DNA of 64,000 nucleotides from Siniperca chuatsi (GCF_020085105.1 NC_058046.1:25610675-25674674), one strand, 5' to 3'. Counted from the stretch's first letter, positions 25,701-56,230 are shown. The notes: generated by a model from the letters alone, not told the origin. Numbers and translations are program-made.

Positions 25701-27743
25701 GTGCTATGAAGCAAGCTGCTTGTTCAATGGGGGTGCTGCTGGAAGTCAAGCACTCGGGATCTTGCAACTGTAAGTAAACAACAAAAGCAAAATATGAAAA
25801 AATGAAACAAAACACCCCCCTCCCTCTCCAAGAAAAAGACAATATTCCATGTTGCTTCCCCAACAAAAACCTCCCCTGAAAGTGCCCCCCATCCCAACTT
25901 CCCCCAAACTCCCACCCCAGCCACACCACCAAGCACAGCTTAAGCAAGCAGAAAGGACATGGGAATAGAAGAACTTGCATGATGTTGTCTTTGTCGCTGG
26001 CTTTTGTTCTTGTGTTCTTGTTGGTTTTTTAAATTTTTACTTTTTTCAATTCTTCTGCAAAACAAAATAACAGAAAGGTGAATGAAAGAGTCTGGAAAAG
26101 CTAACTCCATTAAACTAACGCAAATAATACAGGAGACTAATTTTGTTTGCAGTGGAACAATCTTGATATTTAAGTCTAGTTAAGTTTATGGTCATGCTAG
26201 TGACCTGCAGGAGCAGGTTGCCTTAAATCTCATGCAGGTGTTTTTAATCAGTAATGGTTTATTTTTATGATAGTGGTCATATCTTTACAGCTTGTAAATT
26301 CCATGGTCACATTGCTAATTTCAAGTTAATGGTGTATTTGTGTTTTTGTATTATTTTTCTTTTTGTTACTTTTGGCTGTAATCAATCAATTCAAAATGCA
26401 CCGCCTCTTGTGACATACACCACACTGCCAACATGACAATAAGAACAGAATACTTTAAAATATACTCATATGATGTGCATAAGGTGATTGTAACATTGGT
26501 GCCATGTTAGTGGTAATGACGATGGATTTTAACGCTGGTATTCGTGTAGATTACTTATCTGTAGAGCCATTAATGTGCTCACAAATCTGTGGGTAAACCA
26601 TTAAATTGAACAACAGCCTCAAGGAAGTATCAAATTTACATTCCAAGAAGAGTGTCTCCTTGTTAGTTTCTTTCTCCTGACGGAGTACCTTAATGTGATG
26701 TGCCTAAGGTATGCAATGGAATTCAAGGGACCAACTTTATGATCACCTCATGAGCTAAGTATAAATGTGATACTTCACAGTGTGCAGGATAAGCATAAGA
26801 AGCTTGTAGAACCACGCCCTCTTACTTCTCATCTCATCATTAGAAAAAAAGTTAACATTTTCAGCTAACTTTTATTGTTCGTGCTGTTTCCAGTGAATGT
26901 GTTGTCTACCAGAATATGTATCAGAAATGATGAATCCATTTAGATTGATGAGGGACTGCTTGTTTTATGTTTTTGTATTGTCACTCTTGCTCTTGCTTGT
27001 GTGCTCTTTTTTTTTTTTTTTTTACGTGTCCGATGTAAATCTCTTCTGAAAAAAGAAAATACCTCAGAACTGTGTTGATGATCTCTGACCTGCTTGCTAA
27101 GGCCAGGCTGTGACACAGAGTCCTTCCTCCCTCTACGTTTGAGCCAGAAACTTAACTAGTAATCAGAGCAAAGAAACTCGAAAATCTGAGAACACAAGAG
27201 CACTTTTCTGTGTTATGTGTGTCTGCTTTTAGGAATCTGCCCAAAAGAGACCCGAGCCACTGGAACAATCAGCCCCAGTGCCCCCATAACACCCAACACC
27301 CCGCCCCTAACCCACCTTGTGACACCCCCACCAACCTCCCATCCACCTCTCTTTTCCATCATCCCACTTTTTTCTCTTGTTGCAGCCCTGACTTGCTAGA
27401 TTATGTAAATGGCGGTTGTATAATTGAGGATGCCACAGTAATTGTGGATGCCAAGTCACACAGACCCTTCCTCACACTCACACAGATGCATACACAGACG
27501 TAAACATATACACACAAAAAAAAGAAACAAAAGGGAGGCTGTGTGCCAGTGGCTTTGCTGTGAGCTGTTTTTTTTTTTTTTAGAACATTCAGTGATATTC
27601 TGCGCGGTTGTGGTCCATATTCATACAACAGCTACCATATATTCTCCCACATAGCCATTACAGAAGACCAGGAGGAGGAGGAGGAAGATGAGGACTCAGA
27701 CTACATGGCCTATGTCCATATGTCTTCTATACTGGATGGATAA
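22758..27743 (+). CDS. fst: Follistatin, activin/BMP antagonist (long form, 6 exons)
   Basis: Secreted glycoprotein that binds and neutralises activin, myostatin and some BMPs. Coding exons: 22758-22848, 24000-24191, 24357-24575, 24723-24947, 25539-25769, 27655-27743. All are GT-AG with phase-1 junctions, total 1047 nt (348 aa; human long precursor 344 aa). Residues 1-29 form a hydrophobic signal peptide. Exon 2 is the N-terminal domain ([13 protein letters not shown]). Exons 3, 4 and 5 each encode one Cys-rich follistatin domain with a Kazal-like half. The first carries the basic heparin-binding stretch [13 protein letters not shown]. Sequons NST, NIT and NTT are present. Exon 6 encodes an acidic tail ([13 protein letters not shown]). 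The first ATG is used; a second at codon 4 is possible. The match to zebrafish fsta and human FST is very close. Confidence 0.97.
22849..23999 (+). other. fst: fst intron 1
   Basis: 1151 bp intron, more GC-rich near its 5' end than the rest of the region. No repeat was identified. The first 350 bp could carry promoter-proximal regulatory sites, but none is specific enough to name. Confidence 0.6.
25104..25128. repeat. (AG)n microsatellite in fst intron 4
   Basis: About 12 tandem AG units, followed near 25205-25255 by a purine-only GGAGA-rich stretch. Confidence 0.9.
25539..25777 (+). CDS. fst: Follistatin exon 5 with read-through stop (short form)
   Basis: Without splicing at 25769/25770 the frame reads through the donor (TGT AAG TAA), adding Cys-Lys and stopping at 25775-25777. 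This gives a 321-residue precursor. It corresponds to the short, surface-associated follistatin type known in vertebrates (FST288-like) and resembles annotated fish proteins ending in CNCK. Read-through is visible in the sequence; its use in the cell is inferred from the family. Confidence 0.85.
25885..25918 (-). promoter_or_regulatory. G-quadruplex / i-motif-capable tract, 5' side of fst intron 5
   Basis: On the + strand, runs of C6, C3, C5, C3 and C4 are separated by loops of 2, 5, 5 and 1 bases. The minus strand therefore meets the G3+N1-7 rule for a G-quadruplex. It begins 116 bp past the exon 5 donor. Confidence 0.6.
27273..27313 (-). promoter_or_regulatory. G-quadruplex / i-motif-capable tract, 3' side of fst intron 5
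   Basis: On the + strand, runs of C4, C5, C3, C4, C4 and C3 are separated by loops of 4, 6, 4, 1 and 3 bases. It lies about 340 bp before the exon 6 acceptor and has the same strand bias as the tract at 25885-25918. Confidence 0.6.
27655..27743 (+). CDS. fst: Follistatin exon 6, acidic C-terminal tail
   Basis: After the acceptor at 27653-27654 the frame adds S-I-T-E-D, an acidic run, then [14 protein letters not shown] and a stop. Human exon 6 reads SISED, an acidic run and ends ISSILEW, so the exon is homologous. In mammals the acidic tail masks the heparin-binding site and yields the circulating form. Confidence 0.9.
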
Positions 27744-28805
27744 GCCCCCATCACTAGGGGAACAGTCCTAGGGCAAGGAATCATGTCCATACTGTACATT
27801 ATGTGTATGCTTATTTATTTTTTAAAGAAAAAGGAAGTATACATATAGTTCAGTCTGCTAGATGTTTATTTATACTTTTTTGTGTTTTATAATTTATACA
27901 TTTACAATGTCAGGCTTATTATCTACCATGATATATTGTGTTACCACTCATTTCCCCCTTTTTGTTGTTGTCCCTTTTACTTTCTTTTTTTATCATGAAG
28001 AAATATATTTGTCCAAAGAGAAGCAGTGTTATTTATTTGTCATGTTACCGTGTAAGTATAAGTCCTCTACAAGCTGTAAATTGCATTCCCTGAGCTGTAA
28101 AAATCTGCTTGTTTCTGTCAAATCTCTATCACAGATGTTTATGTCACACATACGTAAATGCATGTTTAGGCTGTGTGTTTATTTATTGGGAATATATCAA
28201 TCATTTTATGTACAGAAGTGTTTCTGGTTTGTTTACAACTCATAATAACTGACCAAAGGGATTCTCTCAATGGTTTTGCAAAAGAGCATTGTAAAAGTTG
28301 CAACACAGCAGTGATGAAATGGAAGAGAAAAAAAAGAGCCATTTGTTTTTCTTTTCTTATTTTATGGTTACTCTTCAGTTTTAGCCCTTTAGATTGTTTC
28401 CACATGGAGACGACAACTTTAGACATTATTCAATAGCATTTATTTTGTCTTACCACATTAGAGCAGAGGTAAGTTTTGGATGATACTTGATTATTTTGGA
28501 AACAATGTGCCATTAACATTTGTGTGCTGTCTTCTTGCCAATGTGCTCCATATTGCTCTCGCAGAGCTAAAATAGGACTAACGTACTGCAGTACTCGACA
28601 CTATATCAGACTTCATCACTTTGTTTCTTTTTCTTTGTTTTTTTCTCAGAATGCATTTTTATTTTCAAACATCACAAGAGAAATACAAAATTCTGTTATG
28701 AATATATAGTTTTGTATTTTTTATGTAAATGTCATATGTACATACAAAGTTTGATGGTATTTGTACAGATATGAAGAGTGAAACAATAAAAGTTTTTTTC
28801 CTTAT
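27744..28805 (+). other. fst: fst 3' untranslated region with poly(A) signal at 28785
   Basis: AT-rich sequence follows the exon 6 stop. AATAAA at 28785-28790 is followed by a T-rich tract, a good cleavage context. Several ATTTA-type pentamers (for example near 27810 and 28180) suggest an unstable mRNA, as expected for a regulated signalling antagonist. That last point is inference. Confidence 0.75.
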
Positions 28806-29952
28806 ACTTTTTCTGACTCTGCTGTATTATTAATTTGTGAATAACATGTTGTCAAACATATCAAATGCCAATGCATGTGTTTAATTCAAAGGAGAAGTTG
28901 GACCTAAATCTAATTTTAGACCTACATACAGTTTAGGGTTGGGAAAGTTGCTGATATACCTGAATACTGTCAGATGAGATACATTTATCTACCATCAAAC
29001 ATTTTACATATCTGTTTATACTGTGGAATCAATGCTTTTTATATCTCTGGGTGTTTTAGGTTATTGTGGGAATGGATTTATTATTTATTATATGATTTTT
29101 GCACCAGTGTGAGTATTTAATTAATTTGCATTTGCCGAAAACAAACATTCCTTTCAGCTTGGTGATTTTATCCATAAACAGTTTATGAACTGCCAGAAAC
29201 TTTACTGTATCATGATATAGGACTATATCAATATTGCTACAGAGAATTACTTATGCCCTTTAGGATTTTATCCATATTGCCCACCTCTAATACAGTATGT
29301 TCAAATAAAAAAAAATTACACATGTTGTAGCCCTACTGTAGAATGTTTAGTACAGCAAATAACAGGGTTTTAGCCATACAATCACTCCATAAACTGTGAA
29401 TGTGCATTTAAAATTTAATAAAACTAGTTGCAACATCAGATGGAAGAATGCTTTAAGTCAATTAAACTCATCAAAACCATTTAAACAAGCATAACAATAT
29501 AGGAAAGCTTTTTGAAAATCACGTTTGATGTCCCTTTGAGTAATATTTGAACCACAGTTTAGCCAAACATGAATTTGATAGCTACACAGAAACACTGGGC
29601 TATATTTATAATCTTCTCAAGTATAAACGGAAGAAAGGGAAAAAAGAAGGGAAATATAAGCTTTCAGGAGTATGGAGCAATTACTAGATGCCAAAAGCAA
29701 AGGCAAGTTCCTCTGGATGTGCTGAGTTTCTTTCCATTAATCGTCATCATCGTTATTTGCGATCTGAAACTAACATCAGTGGCGTAAATAGAGGCTAGAT
29801 ATGTCTGGACATGTCTTGCGGTATGTAGTACATCCCTGTAAAGTAATTTTAGTCGCTTGCATCAGCCCTCCATCTCTTTGCCAGCTGTCTCCATCACCCG
29901 CTCGTACTGTTTGTTCCTTCGCCGCCGCCGTACGTCATTGTTGACAACAATC
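28806..29952. other. Intergenic region between fst and ndufs4
   Basis: About 1.1 kb separates the fst poly(A) signal from the ndufs4 start codon. It is AT-rich up to about 29820, then turns GC-rich toward ndufs4. No gene was recognised. The last 100 bp is probably ndufs4 promoter and 5' UTR. Confidence 0.65.

Positions 29953-29959
<7 letters not shown>
29931..29959 (+). promoter_or_regulatory. ndufs4: ndufs4 start-region: CRE-like half site and YY1-like ATGGCG start
   Basis: TACGTCA at 29931-29937 is a CRE-type half site read on the minus strand. The start codon sits in AATCATGGCG, close to the AANATGGCG motif at which YY1 binds the starts of many TATA-less nuclear mitochondrial genes. No TATA box is seen. 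Both are motif matches without functional proof. Confidence 0.4.
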
Positions 29960-49943
<19,984 letters not shown>

Positions 49944-50013
49944 ACTGAAGACACCCATCTGTTACTTGGCTTGACCTCAGTTTGTCCCACAAGAGACCTG
50001 TATCATTCTTGTC

Positions 50014-50019
50014 AATAAA
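50014..50019 (+). other. ndufs4: ndufs4 poly(A) signal
   Basis: AATAAA lies 71 bp after the TAA stop, giving a short 3' UTR typical of an OXPHOS gene. Confidence 0.8.
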
Positions 50020-50518
50020 TGCATAATTATATATGTGTGAACCAAATATTTGAGTCATTATCGCTTTATTCTTCAAACATTCACCTCATTACTGACTACC
50101 TAATGTAGTCTACTCGATTAATGAAGTGTTTGTTCTCTGGGTCGAGTTGTGCAACAGCAAAACAAAGGGGAACATATTATTACAATTAGAACCTGTTTAA
50201 ACACAGGGATAAATATATCTGAAGGCATAAACCAGTGACATTTTTCATGCGTGAGTGTTTGTTTCCATCCTTTTACCTGAATTGTTTCAGTGTTTGGTGA
50301 GTAGCAAACCTGGAATTTAAATAGCAACTTGGAACAGCTTTTTTACTACAACATCTGTGCCATGAGGTTACAGAGTTTTTGCTGAGCACTAACCTAAAAT
50401 GCTAACCACTACCTTTTCAGTGAGACCTGCGACGGCAACATGTGATTTTGATTTCTTTGGTACCATTTATCTGGAAGTACTAGAAATTTTAAACTGACAA
50501 CAATGATCCACATAATAC

Positions 50519-50894
50519 TAGAGCTGCAACTAACAATTACTTTCACTATCAATTCATCTGATGATTATTTTCTTGAATAATCTATTTATTGTTTGGTATA
50601 TAAAATGTCAGAAAAATAGAAAAAAATGCCACATGTCACATTTTCATAAAGCCCAATGTGACATCTTCAAAATTGTTTTTGTCTGACCAACAGTCCAAAA
50701 CCCAAAAATATTCAAGTTTACTATCATGTACAACAAAGAAAAGCAGCAAATCCTCACAAGTGAGAAGCTAAAACTAAGGAATGTTTGGCATTTCACTTGT
50801 AAAATAACTTAAAATGTTTAATCGATTTTCAAAATAGTTGCCAATTGATTTTCTGCCACTCAACTGATGCTAATTCAACTTTTCTGGAGCTCTA
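50519..50894 (+). mobile_element. hAT-like 'GCTGCAAC' family, best-preserved copy
   Basis: It starts TAGAGCTGCAAC and ends GGAGCTCTA (inverted). Flanks CATAATAC (50511-50518) and CATTACAC (50895-50902) agree at 6 of 8 positions, consistent with an aged 8-bp hAT target duplication. The body holds 'ataaaatgtcagaaaaatag' and 'aaaatattcaagtttac'. No coding capacity. Confidence 0.75.
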
Positions 50895-51179
50895 CATTAC
50901 ACCATCATTTAAAAAAAGCTGTTAATTTTAGCTCTATTGTTTGGGTCAGGTTCAAAAGTCTTAACCATCCTTTTCACATATCCCAGGTTTATAGCTGAAT
51001 TCCAAATGGTAGAAAAAAGTGAGGCTTTTAATGCAGGAGAATTAGTCTGCTTTTAATGTGGGCATGTTTTATATGAAGCACATACTGATAAAAGGCCCTT
51101 TTAATCTTATTTGCCAAAAAACTAAATTTCTAAAGAAGCGAATAAAATAGTTAACTATGATCCACTCCCTGTTGAGATA

Positions 51180-51720
51180 AAGTTGAGATCTTTGGAAAAG
51201 CCATAAATTCTTTGAAATGGCCAGCTATTGCACTTGGCACTGTACTTGTTGCCAGTGCTTGTTTATGCTCTTTGTGTTCAGTAAACAGTGGTGTTACTCT
51301 GCGCCGAGTCCCAAACTGCGTGACTGCGCTGACATTCACACACCAATCATGGGTGCCTAATTGGTATAGCCCTTCGTTAATTAACGCACTGCATTGCAAA
51401 TCTTTCACAGCCTTGCGCTTGCTATTTATTTTGTTCCGTCACTCTGCACATCAAAAGCGCCGATCTGATATGAGCGTAATGGCCCATCTGAATGGCAGGA
51501 CATGAATGACAGCATGTGTTGCTTTTCCCCTTTGAAATCCCCTCGGAGAGAAGCAGCGGGGAAAATGCTCTTGGCACAACTTTGTATCATAAAAGTTGAA
51601 AGCATTCCGCCCGTCTTGGCCCATAAGCACAATAATGTATGTGAGATGAGAACGGCAGTGCGGTGGCATTGTTCAAAATCATCACAACGCAAATATCGGC
51701 GATACAAGTGCTGTGATCAG
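51180..51720. promoter_or_regulatory. Candidate conserved non-coding element downstream of ndufs4
   Basis: About 540 bp of unique sequence with many CpGs and no decay or repeat signature. It includes the palindrome GTTAATTAAC (51376-51385, HNF1/LIM-homeodomain type), an ATTGCAAATC octamer/CEBP-like site just after it, and paired CCAAT/AATTGG sites near 51340-51365. Open frames on both strands lack gene features. The type is inferred from composition and motifs. Confidence 0.42.
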
Positions 51721-51984
51721 TCAGGACATAAACATTGGCTTACAGTGTTTAGTAATACACGGTCCTAATAGTTCAATAGCCATAGAAACAATGTTATCGA
51801 GTGTTAGGAAGGGGAAAAAATATGTTTGCAAGGATACATATATTTAAAATATACTGACATCACTTGTTGATAACAAGACTTCTTGTCTAATTTATTTGTA
51901 ATAAATTCACTAGCACCATACGTAAAGGGTAGGATCACTTGAATTACAAAATACTAACCCATAGTGGTATCATGCCATGCAGAT

Positions 51985-52260
51985 AGTTTTCATTTTATTT
52001 GCCCGGAGTTTTAGATGCCAGTCTCTGACATTTCTGCTGCCACCCCAATACAGTGGAGATGAATGCCATTATGTTTGTGGTGCTTTAAAAAAAAAAAATT
52101 CAACAGCAACATCTCTCTCCAGAATCAGTGTCAGTGTTACTTTGGATAATCCACAGACGTTGCTATGAGCAGTTTTCAGTTGTCTACCAACAAAAATAGT
52201 CCCAATGAAAAGTGTTGACAGCCTGTTCTGTGGATTATCCAGAGAAACAGCGCTTTAAGA
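51985..52260 (+). repeat. Dispersed repeat, 'mature copy' related to 54108 element
   Basis: It shares 'caatacagtggagatgaatg', 'tgtggtgctttaaaaaaaa' and 'tctccagaatcagtgtcagt' with the element at 54108-54592, in the same order. Part of a teleost family of unknown class. Confidence 0.55.
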
Positions 52261-53472
52261 CAACATGTGCAAGAGCTAAGAGTTTGTGGAGGTAGAGCGC
52301 AACATGAAGAGCAGCACATAATCCTATAAAGCAGCTCAGTGGGATGCTACGGACATCGGAATTTAAAAAAATATATCCTGATATCCTCGTCCTCTCTGAT
52401 ATTTTATGCCATGCTTGAGATTTCTTATTCAGGTCTCGGTAGAATCGGATAACAGATTAACATAACTCCGGGGATTCAGAGATGAACAAAAAGGAACTTT
52501 GCCTCTGAGGTTCTGTACAGTTAAATTGTTACCGCCATAACTACCGCCTACTGTTCATGCCAGACACCCATTGGAAGCGCATTGTGGAGATCAGTGTATT
52601 CAATTCAGTTTAACTTTGCCACATAACCTGGTGGAAAATCAACATAGTGCTTACCACTGTGGCACGCACAGCTGTTCTTTTCATAAGAAATAATGGCCTT
52701 GCTCTGCGCAATGTTGTACTTGCACTTTGGGTGTGAAGGCCCCGTAACACGGACAGTGATTCTAAAAAGAGTGTTTTCTGAAAAGATGTGACTGAGCACC
52801 ACAAACAAAATCCCATTTACCGCCACTGTATTGATGTGGCAATTTTTTGTTTTTTGGTCATTTGGCTAAACCAACCCTTTTTTTTTTTTTAGAAACACAC
52901 AAAAGTAGCCTGCTAGCTAATCAACATGTATAAACAGGATTAATCAGTTAATTAATTGTAATTAATCCATACTGTATACAGCGTGTTTAATATATTTACA
53001 CATAGCACATAGATTGCATATGTGCCCAGTAGATTTGGAGACCATACAGGATTTGCCACAACTGATATGTGCAACATACAGTGCAGCACCTGCTTGCTAT
53101 TACAGTGTTTTATAGTGTTTTCAGTGTCATAATGTTTTATTGTTTCATGGGTTAAGTAATAATTGGCCTCACCAGCTGGAAGATACAATAAAAAAACTCT
53201 GCAGCGGGTGATGCTGAAACAAACCACAATCTGTGTTACACTTCATTCAATCATGCATTGAAATTTTATAGATCTGATAGGAAAATGTGGCGCCCAGGAG
53301 TAAAATGTTTTTGCAAAAATTCTCTTATTTAAGAAGAAAAACTAAAAGAAAAAACATGATGCAAGAGTCCAGATAGTAAGTAAAGTAATTCCCGTAGGAG
53401 TTCTGTGTCTACAAATGGCGTTTTCCATTTGGGAAGAAATCTTGATTGACCATGAATTGTTTTTAGTTTCTG

Positions 53473-53482
53473 CTATAAATAG
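53473..53482. promoter_or_regulatory. Perfect MEF2-type site CTATAAATAG
   Basis: It matches the YTAWWWWTAR consensus exactly and also contains a TATA-like core. It lies in non-repetitive intergenic sequence with no gene start nearby. A ten-base match alone is weak evidence. Confidence 0.3.
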
Positions 53483-53639
53483 AGTTCAGCCTCCTGTCAT
53501 TAAAAAAAAAAAGTCTGTTGGAAAGCACACAGGCCATTATAGAGCTGTGCGTCCTGCTTCCACTCAGCAACTGGACAGATGACCTGATGTGAAAGTTTGA
53601 ACACATGCCAAGATGTTACTTGTTTAATAGAGCTTCTCT

Positions 53640-53644
<5 letters not shown>

Positions 53645-53689
<45 letters not shown>
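53645..53689. repeat. (CA)n microsatellite
   Basis: About 22 CA units. It is paired with a (TG)n tract 140 bp downstream. Confidence 0.97.
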
Positions 53690-53690
<1 letters not shown>

Positions 53691-53827
53691 TCACTCACGC
53701 AAACCACTTGCTGACCCACGATGACCTAATGATCACTGCTGTCTGTGGTCACTCACTACTGTGAACTCCCCAACCCAGGCGATGAGGCGTGCAACCCTGC
53801 TCGTCCACAGCCATAGACCTGCTTCCC

Positions 53828-53828
<1 letters not shown>

Positions 53829-53870
<42 letters not shown>
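53829..53870. repeat. (TG)n microsatellite
   Basis: About 20 TG units, the inverted counterpart of the (CA)n at 53645-53689. Confidence 0.97.
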
Positions 53871-53875
<5 letters not shown>

Positions 53876-54107
53876 CACACTGTGTGGACTGGAGCTTGGG
53901 GCACAGATCACAGATTGATGATGAGTTCTGGCTTTCAAACAAAAGCTCATAGCAAGCAGCAACACTGAAAAGAACCTGTTTCCCTGAAGTGTACTGTTTA
54001 TTATGCTTGCATCATTTATTATCCTTTGTGAGACAACAAAAACGGCTATGCCATATTATCTTTAATTTTTATATTATTTTCCAAAATAATCTAAGCAATT
54101 TTGTTAA

Positions 54108-54592
54108 AGGGTCAGTTCACCTAAATGACACCTAAAAGGCTGAGCAATATGATGATTTATACCGTGAGATAATTTGAATAATTTAATAATAATTTTTTTA
54201 CCATCAGAGGTTTTACCATAGTGTTGTACCGTGGCACCTTTTTCTTTAATATCTCTGGGTGTATGAAGTCTTTGTGGGCAACAATGCAAATACATTATTC
54301 TTTATCCTTTATTTCACAACCCCTACATGGTGTCTACTCATGCAGACAGTTTGGGTTTTATTTGCTACAATTTTTAAATTTCTTAGATTTATGCTGCCAA
54401 CCCAATACAATGGAAGTAAATGGAGTTTCATCTGTGGTGCTCTAAAAAACACACACACACAAAAAAAAAAATCTACAGCAAGATGGTTTTCCAGAAATGA
54501 TGACCCAGTTACAAATAAAACCAAAACAATCTGCATGGCTAGATGTGATGAAAGGTAAGTCAGAAAATAACATTTGGATGAAAAAACCTTTC
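54108..54592 (+). repeat. Dispersed repeat, 'gggtcagttcacc' family
   Basis: It begins 'aagggtcagttcacctaaat' and carries 'caatacaatggaagtaaatg', 'tctgtggtgctctaaaaaac' and 'ccagaaatgatgacccagtt'. This combination recurs in teleost genomes from memory and partly at 51985. Its class is not known to me. Confidence 0.6.
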
Positions 54593-54621
54593 AAACAGAT
54601 GTTGAAGGGACCTAATCTCCT

Positions 54622-55140
54622 GGAATATATCTACTTTAAAGGATAAGCCTGGCAATACTCAGCCCCAAAGCCCAATGGTTCCACCTGAACACATAAATCT
54701 TTTAAAAAAAGGTCACTGAAATAAACCTTAATTAAAAAAAAAATAAAAATAAGGCTAAATAATTTCGTACTGTTGTTTTTAGCAAATATTACTTGAACAG
54801 GTGTAAATAGTGCATTTGTTTTTTCAGCTGCAGATTAATACACATTTGGTGTATGTGGGAATGACTCAAAATAAACTACAGTGCTCATGTTCATCATATT
54901 GAAGGAACATGTCACCCAGTGCAACAGTGTGGCTCACTGATGGGTTTTTAATAGTTATTGGACAACAATGGAGCTCTATGGCACAGAGGAATGACACATA
55001 CTGTATCAGGCTTTGGCTACACAGACAAGGCCTGTTAGTAGAATCAATTCATTGTTGGTTTTGGTCTTTTCATGGACTTTGTTGACAATAAGAAAAATAT
55101 AAAATATCACCAGACTTATCCTTTAAAGTAGATATATTCC
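54622..55140. mobile_element. MITE with ~31-bp near-perfect terminal inverted repeats
   Basis: The left arm GGAATATATCTACTTTAAAG (54622 onward, continuing to 'gataag') is repeated in inverted form at 55110-55140. The first 26 bases match perfectly; mismatches start after that. The interior has no frame. No clear target duplication was found. Confidence 0.75.
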
Positions 55141-55466
55141 AATAGGACAGGTTTCCTGCCATGTCTAAAGAGTCTCACTGAAAACTAGCAGAAAGTATTT
55201 GAGGCATGCTGCTTGATTTCAGCGTCGCTCTCTTCAAAGGAACGCTGTTAGATGGCGCGACGTCCCCCTTTGCTTCTCAGGTCTCGGGCAAAAGAAAGGT
55301 TGGGGTTAGGAAGGCCCTCTCCTGGGACTGAAGGCATCCACAGCATAACACACTCATGTTCCGCTATTTAGCAATTGCTGTATTCATCTTTTCTGTTTTC
55401 CCATTCACACCGCTATCAGGTTGGACATGACACCACGCCCCCAGAAGGTCAGGATAACCCCCACCC

Positions 55467-55490
55467 TACACACACACACACACACACACA
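55467..55490. repeat. (CA)n microsatellite
   Basis: About 11 to 12 CA units in intergenic sequence. Confidence 0.9.
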
Positions 55491-55849
55491 AACACCATAG
55501 AGTTATCCTCCTGAAAGAGATCAAAGATGCTATTGGTCAGCACAGAAGACAAAGGGGTTAGCTGAGGTGGTTAAAGTAGCTCAGTTAGCGTGCTGATCCC
55601 TCAATGTCTATTTTAACAGCCTACTGGCGTCTAAGATAAATTCCATTGCTGAATGTTAACATCTTATTAATGGGTGGAACAGACCATAGAAATGCCTCTA
55701 TGAACCTCAACAGACAAGTTAAATGTAGTTTTCTCAGGCATAAATCATTTTTTAGTGTAATTTTTGCCTCACGTCTTTGTGAAGACATTTAGGCCGATTA
55801 CAAATTGAACTAACGTCCACACTAATCTCCTTGTTGTGAAATCAAAGGC

Positions 55850-56230
55850 AAGTTTTAAAAATGTCTGGAAAAGCAATTCATTTTGCCAGTGTTTGAAGTT
55901 GTCTGGCGCATGGCGGGTGACGATGAATTGTCCCCCAAAGAGTTAATTGATGGAGAGGAGAAAACCTTCAGGGAGGGAAAAGTTCAGTTTTCTACCTCCC
56001 TGTCCTGTTTGAAGGAGATGTGAGTTGGCAGTGCAGGAGAGGCTTGAAGATTAATGCTGCAAAAGGGGGCTCTGACAGCCTCTCCGCTGGTTGCAGTTCT
56101 CTTGGGTGGCCCGATTGGTCTTGGATGTCACTTTTGCTACTTAATCTTGTGTATGTGAACCAGGCAGATTCAGAGGGGCTGGGGGGCTGTCCGCTGGGCA
56201 GCAACAGGAGAGACAGACTGAGGAGAAAGC
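55850..56230. promoter_or_regulatory. Candidate conserved non-coding element
   Basis: Unique, GC-balanced block with 'gagttaattgatggagagga' and 'gcttgaagattaatgctgc', homeodomain-type ATTA cores. No repeat features. Open frames on both strands lack recognisable domains. Regulatory nature is an inference. Confidence 0.35.

Larger units (their letters stand above)
25770..27654 (+). other. fst: fst intron 5 (isoform-deciding intron)
   Basis: 1885 bp intron. Retaining it or cleaving within it gives the short follistatin; removing it gives the acidic-tailed long form. It opens with a C-rich segment (25805-25930) and has another C-rich segment (27270-27350) before the acceptor, plus T-runs at 27008-27024 and 27570-27582. 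No mobile element was recognised. Confidence 0.75.

Noticed and set aside
53733..53965. Open frames with His/Thr or Val/Cys repeats
   Set aside because: They translate the (CA)n and (TG)n microsatellites.
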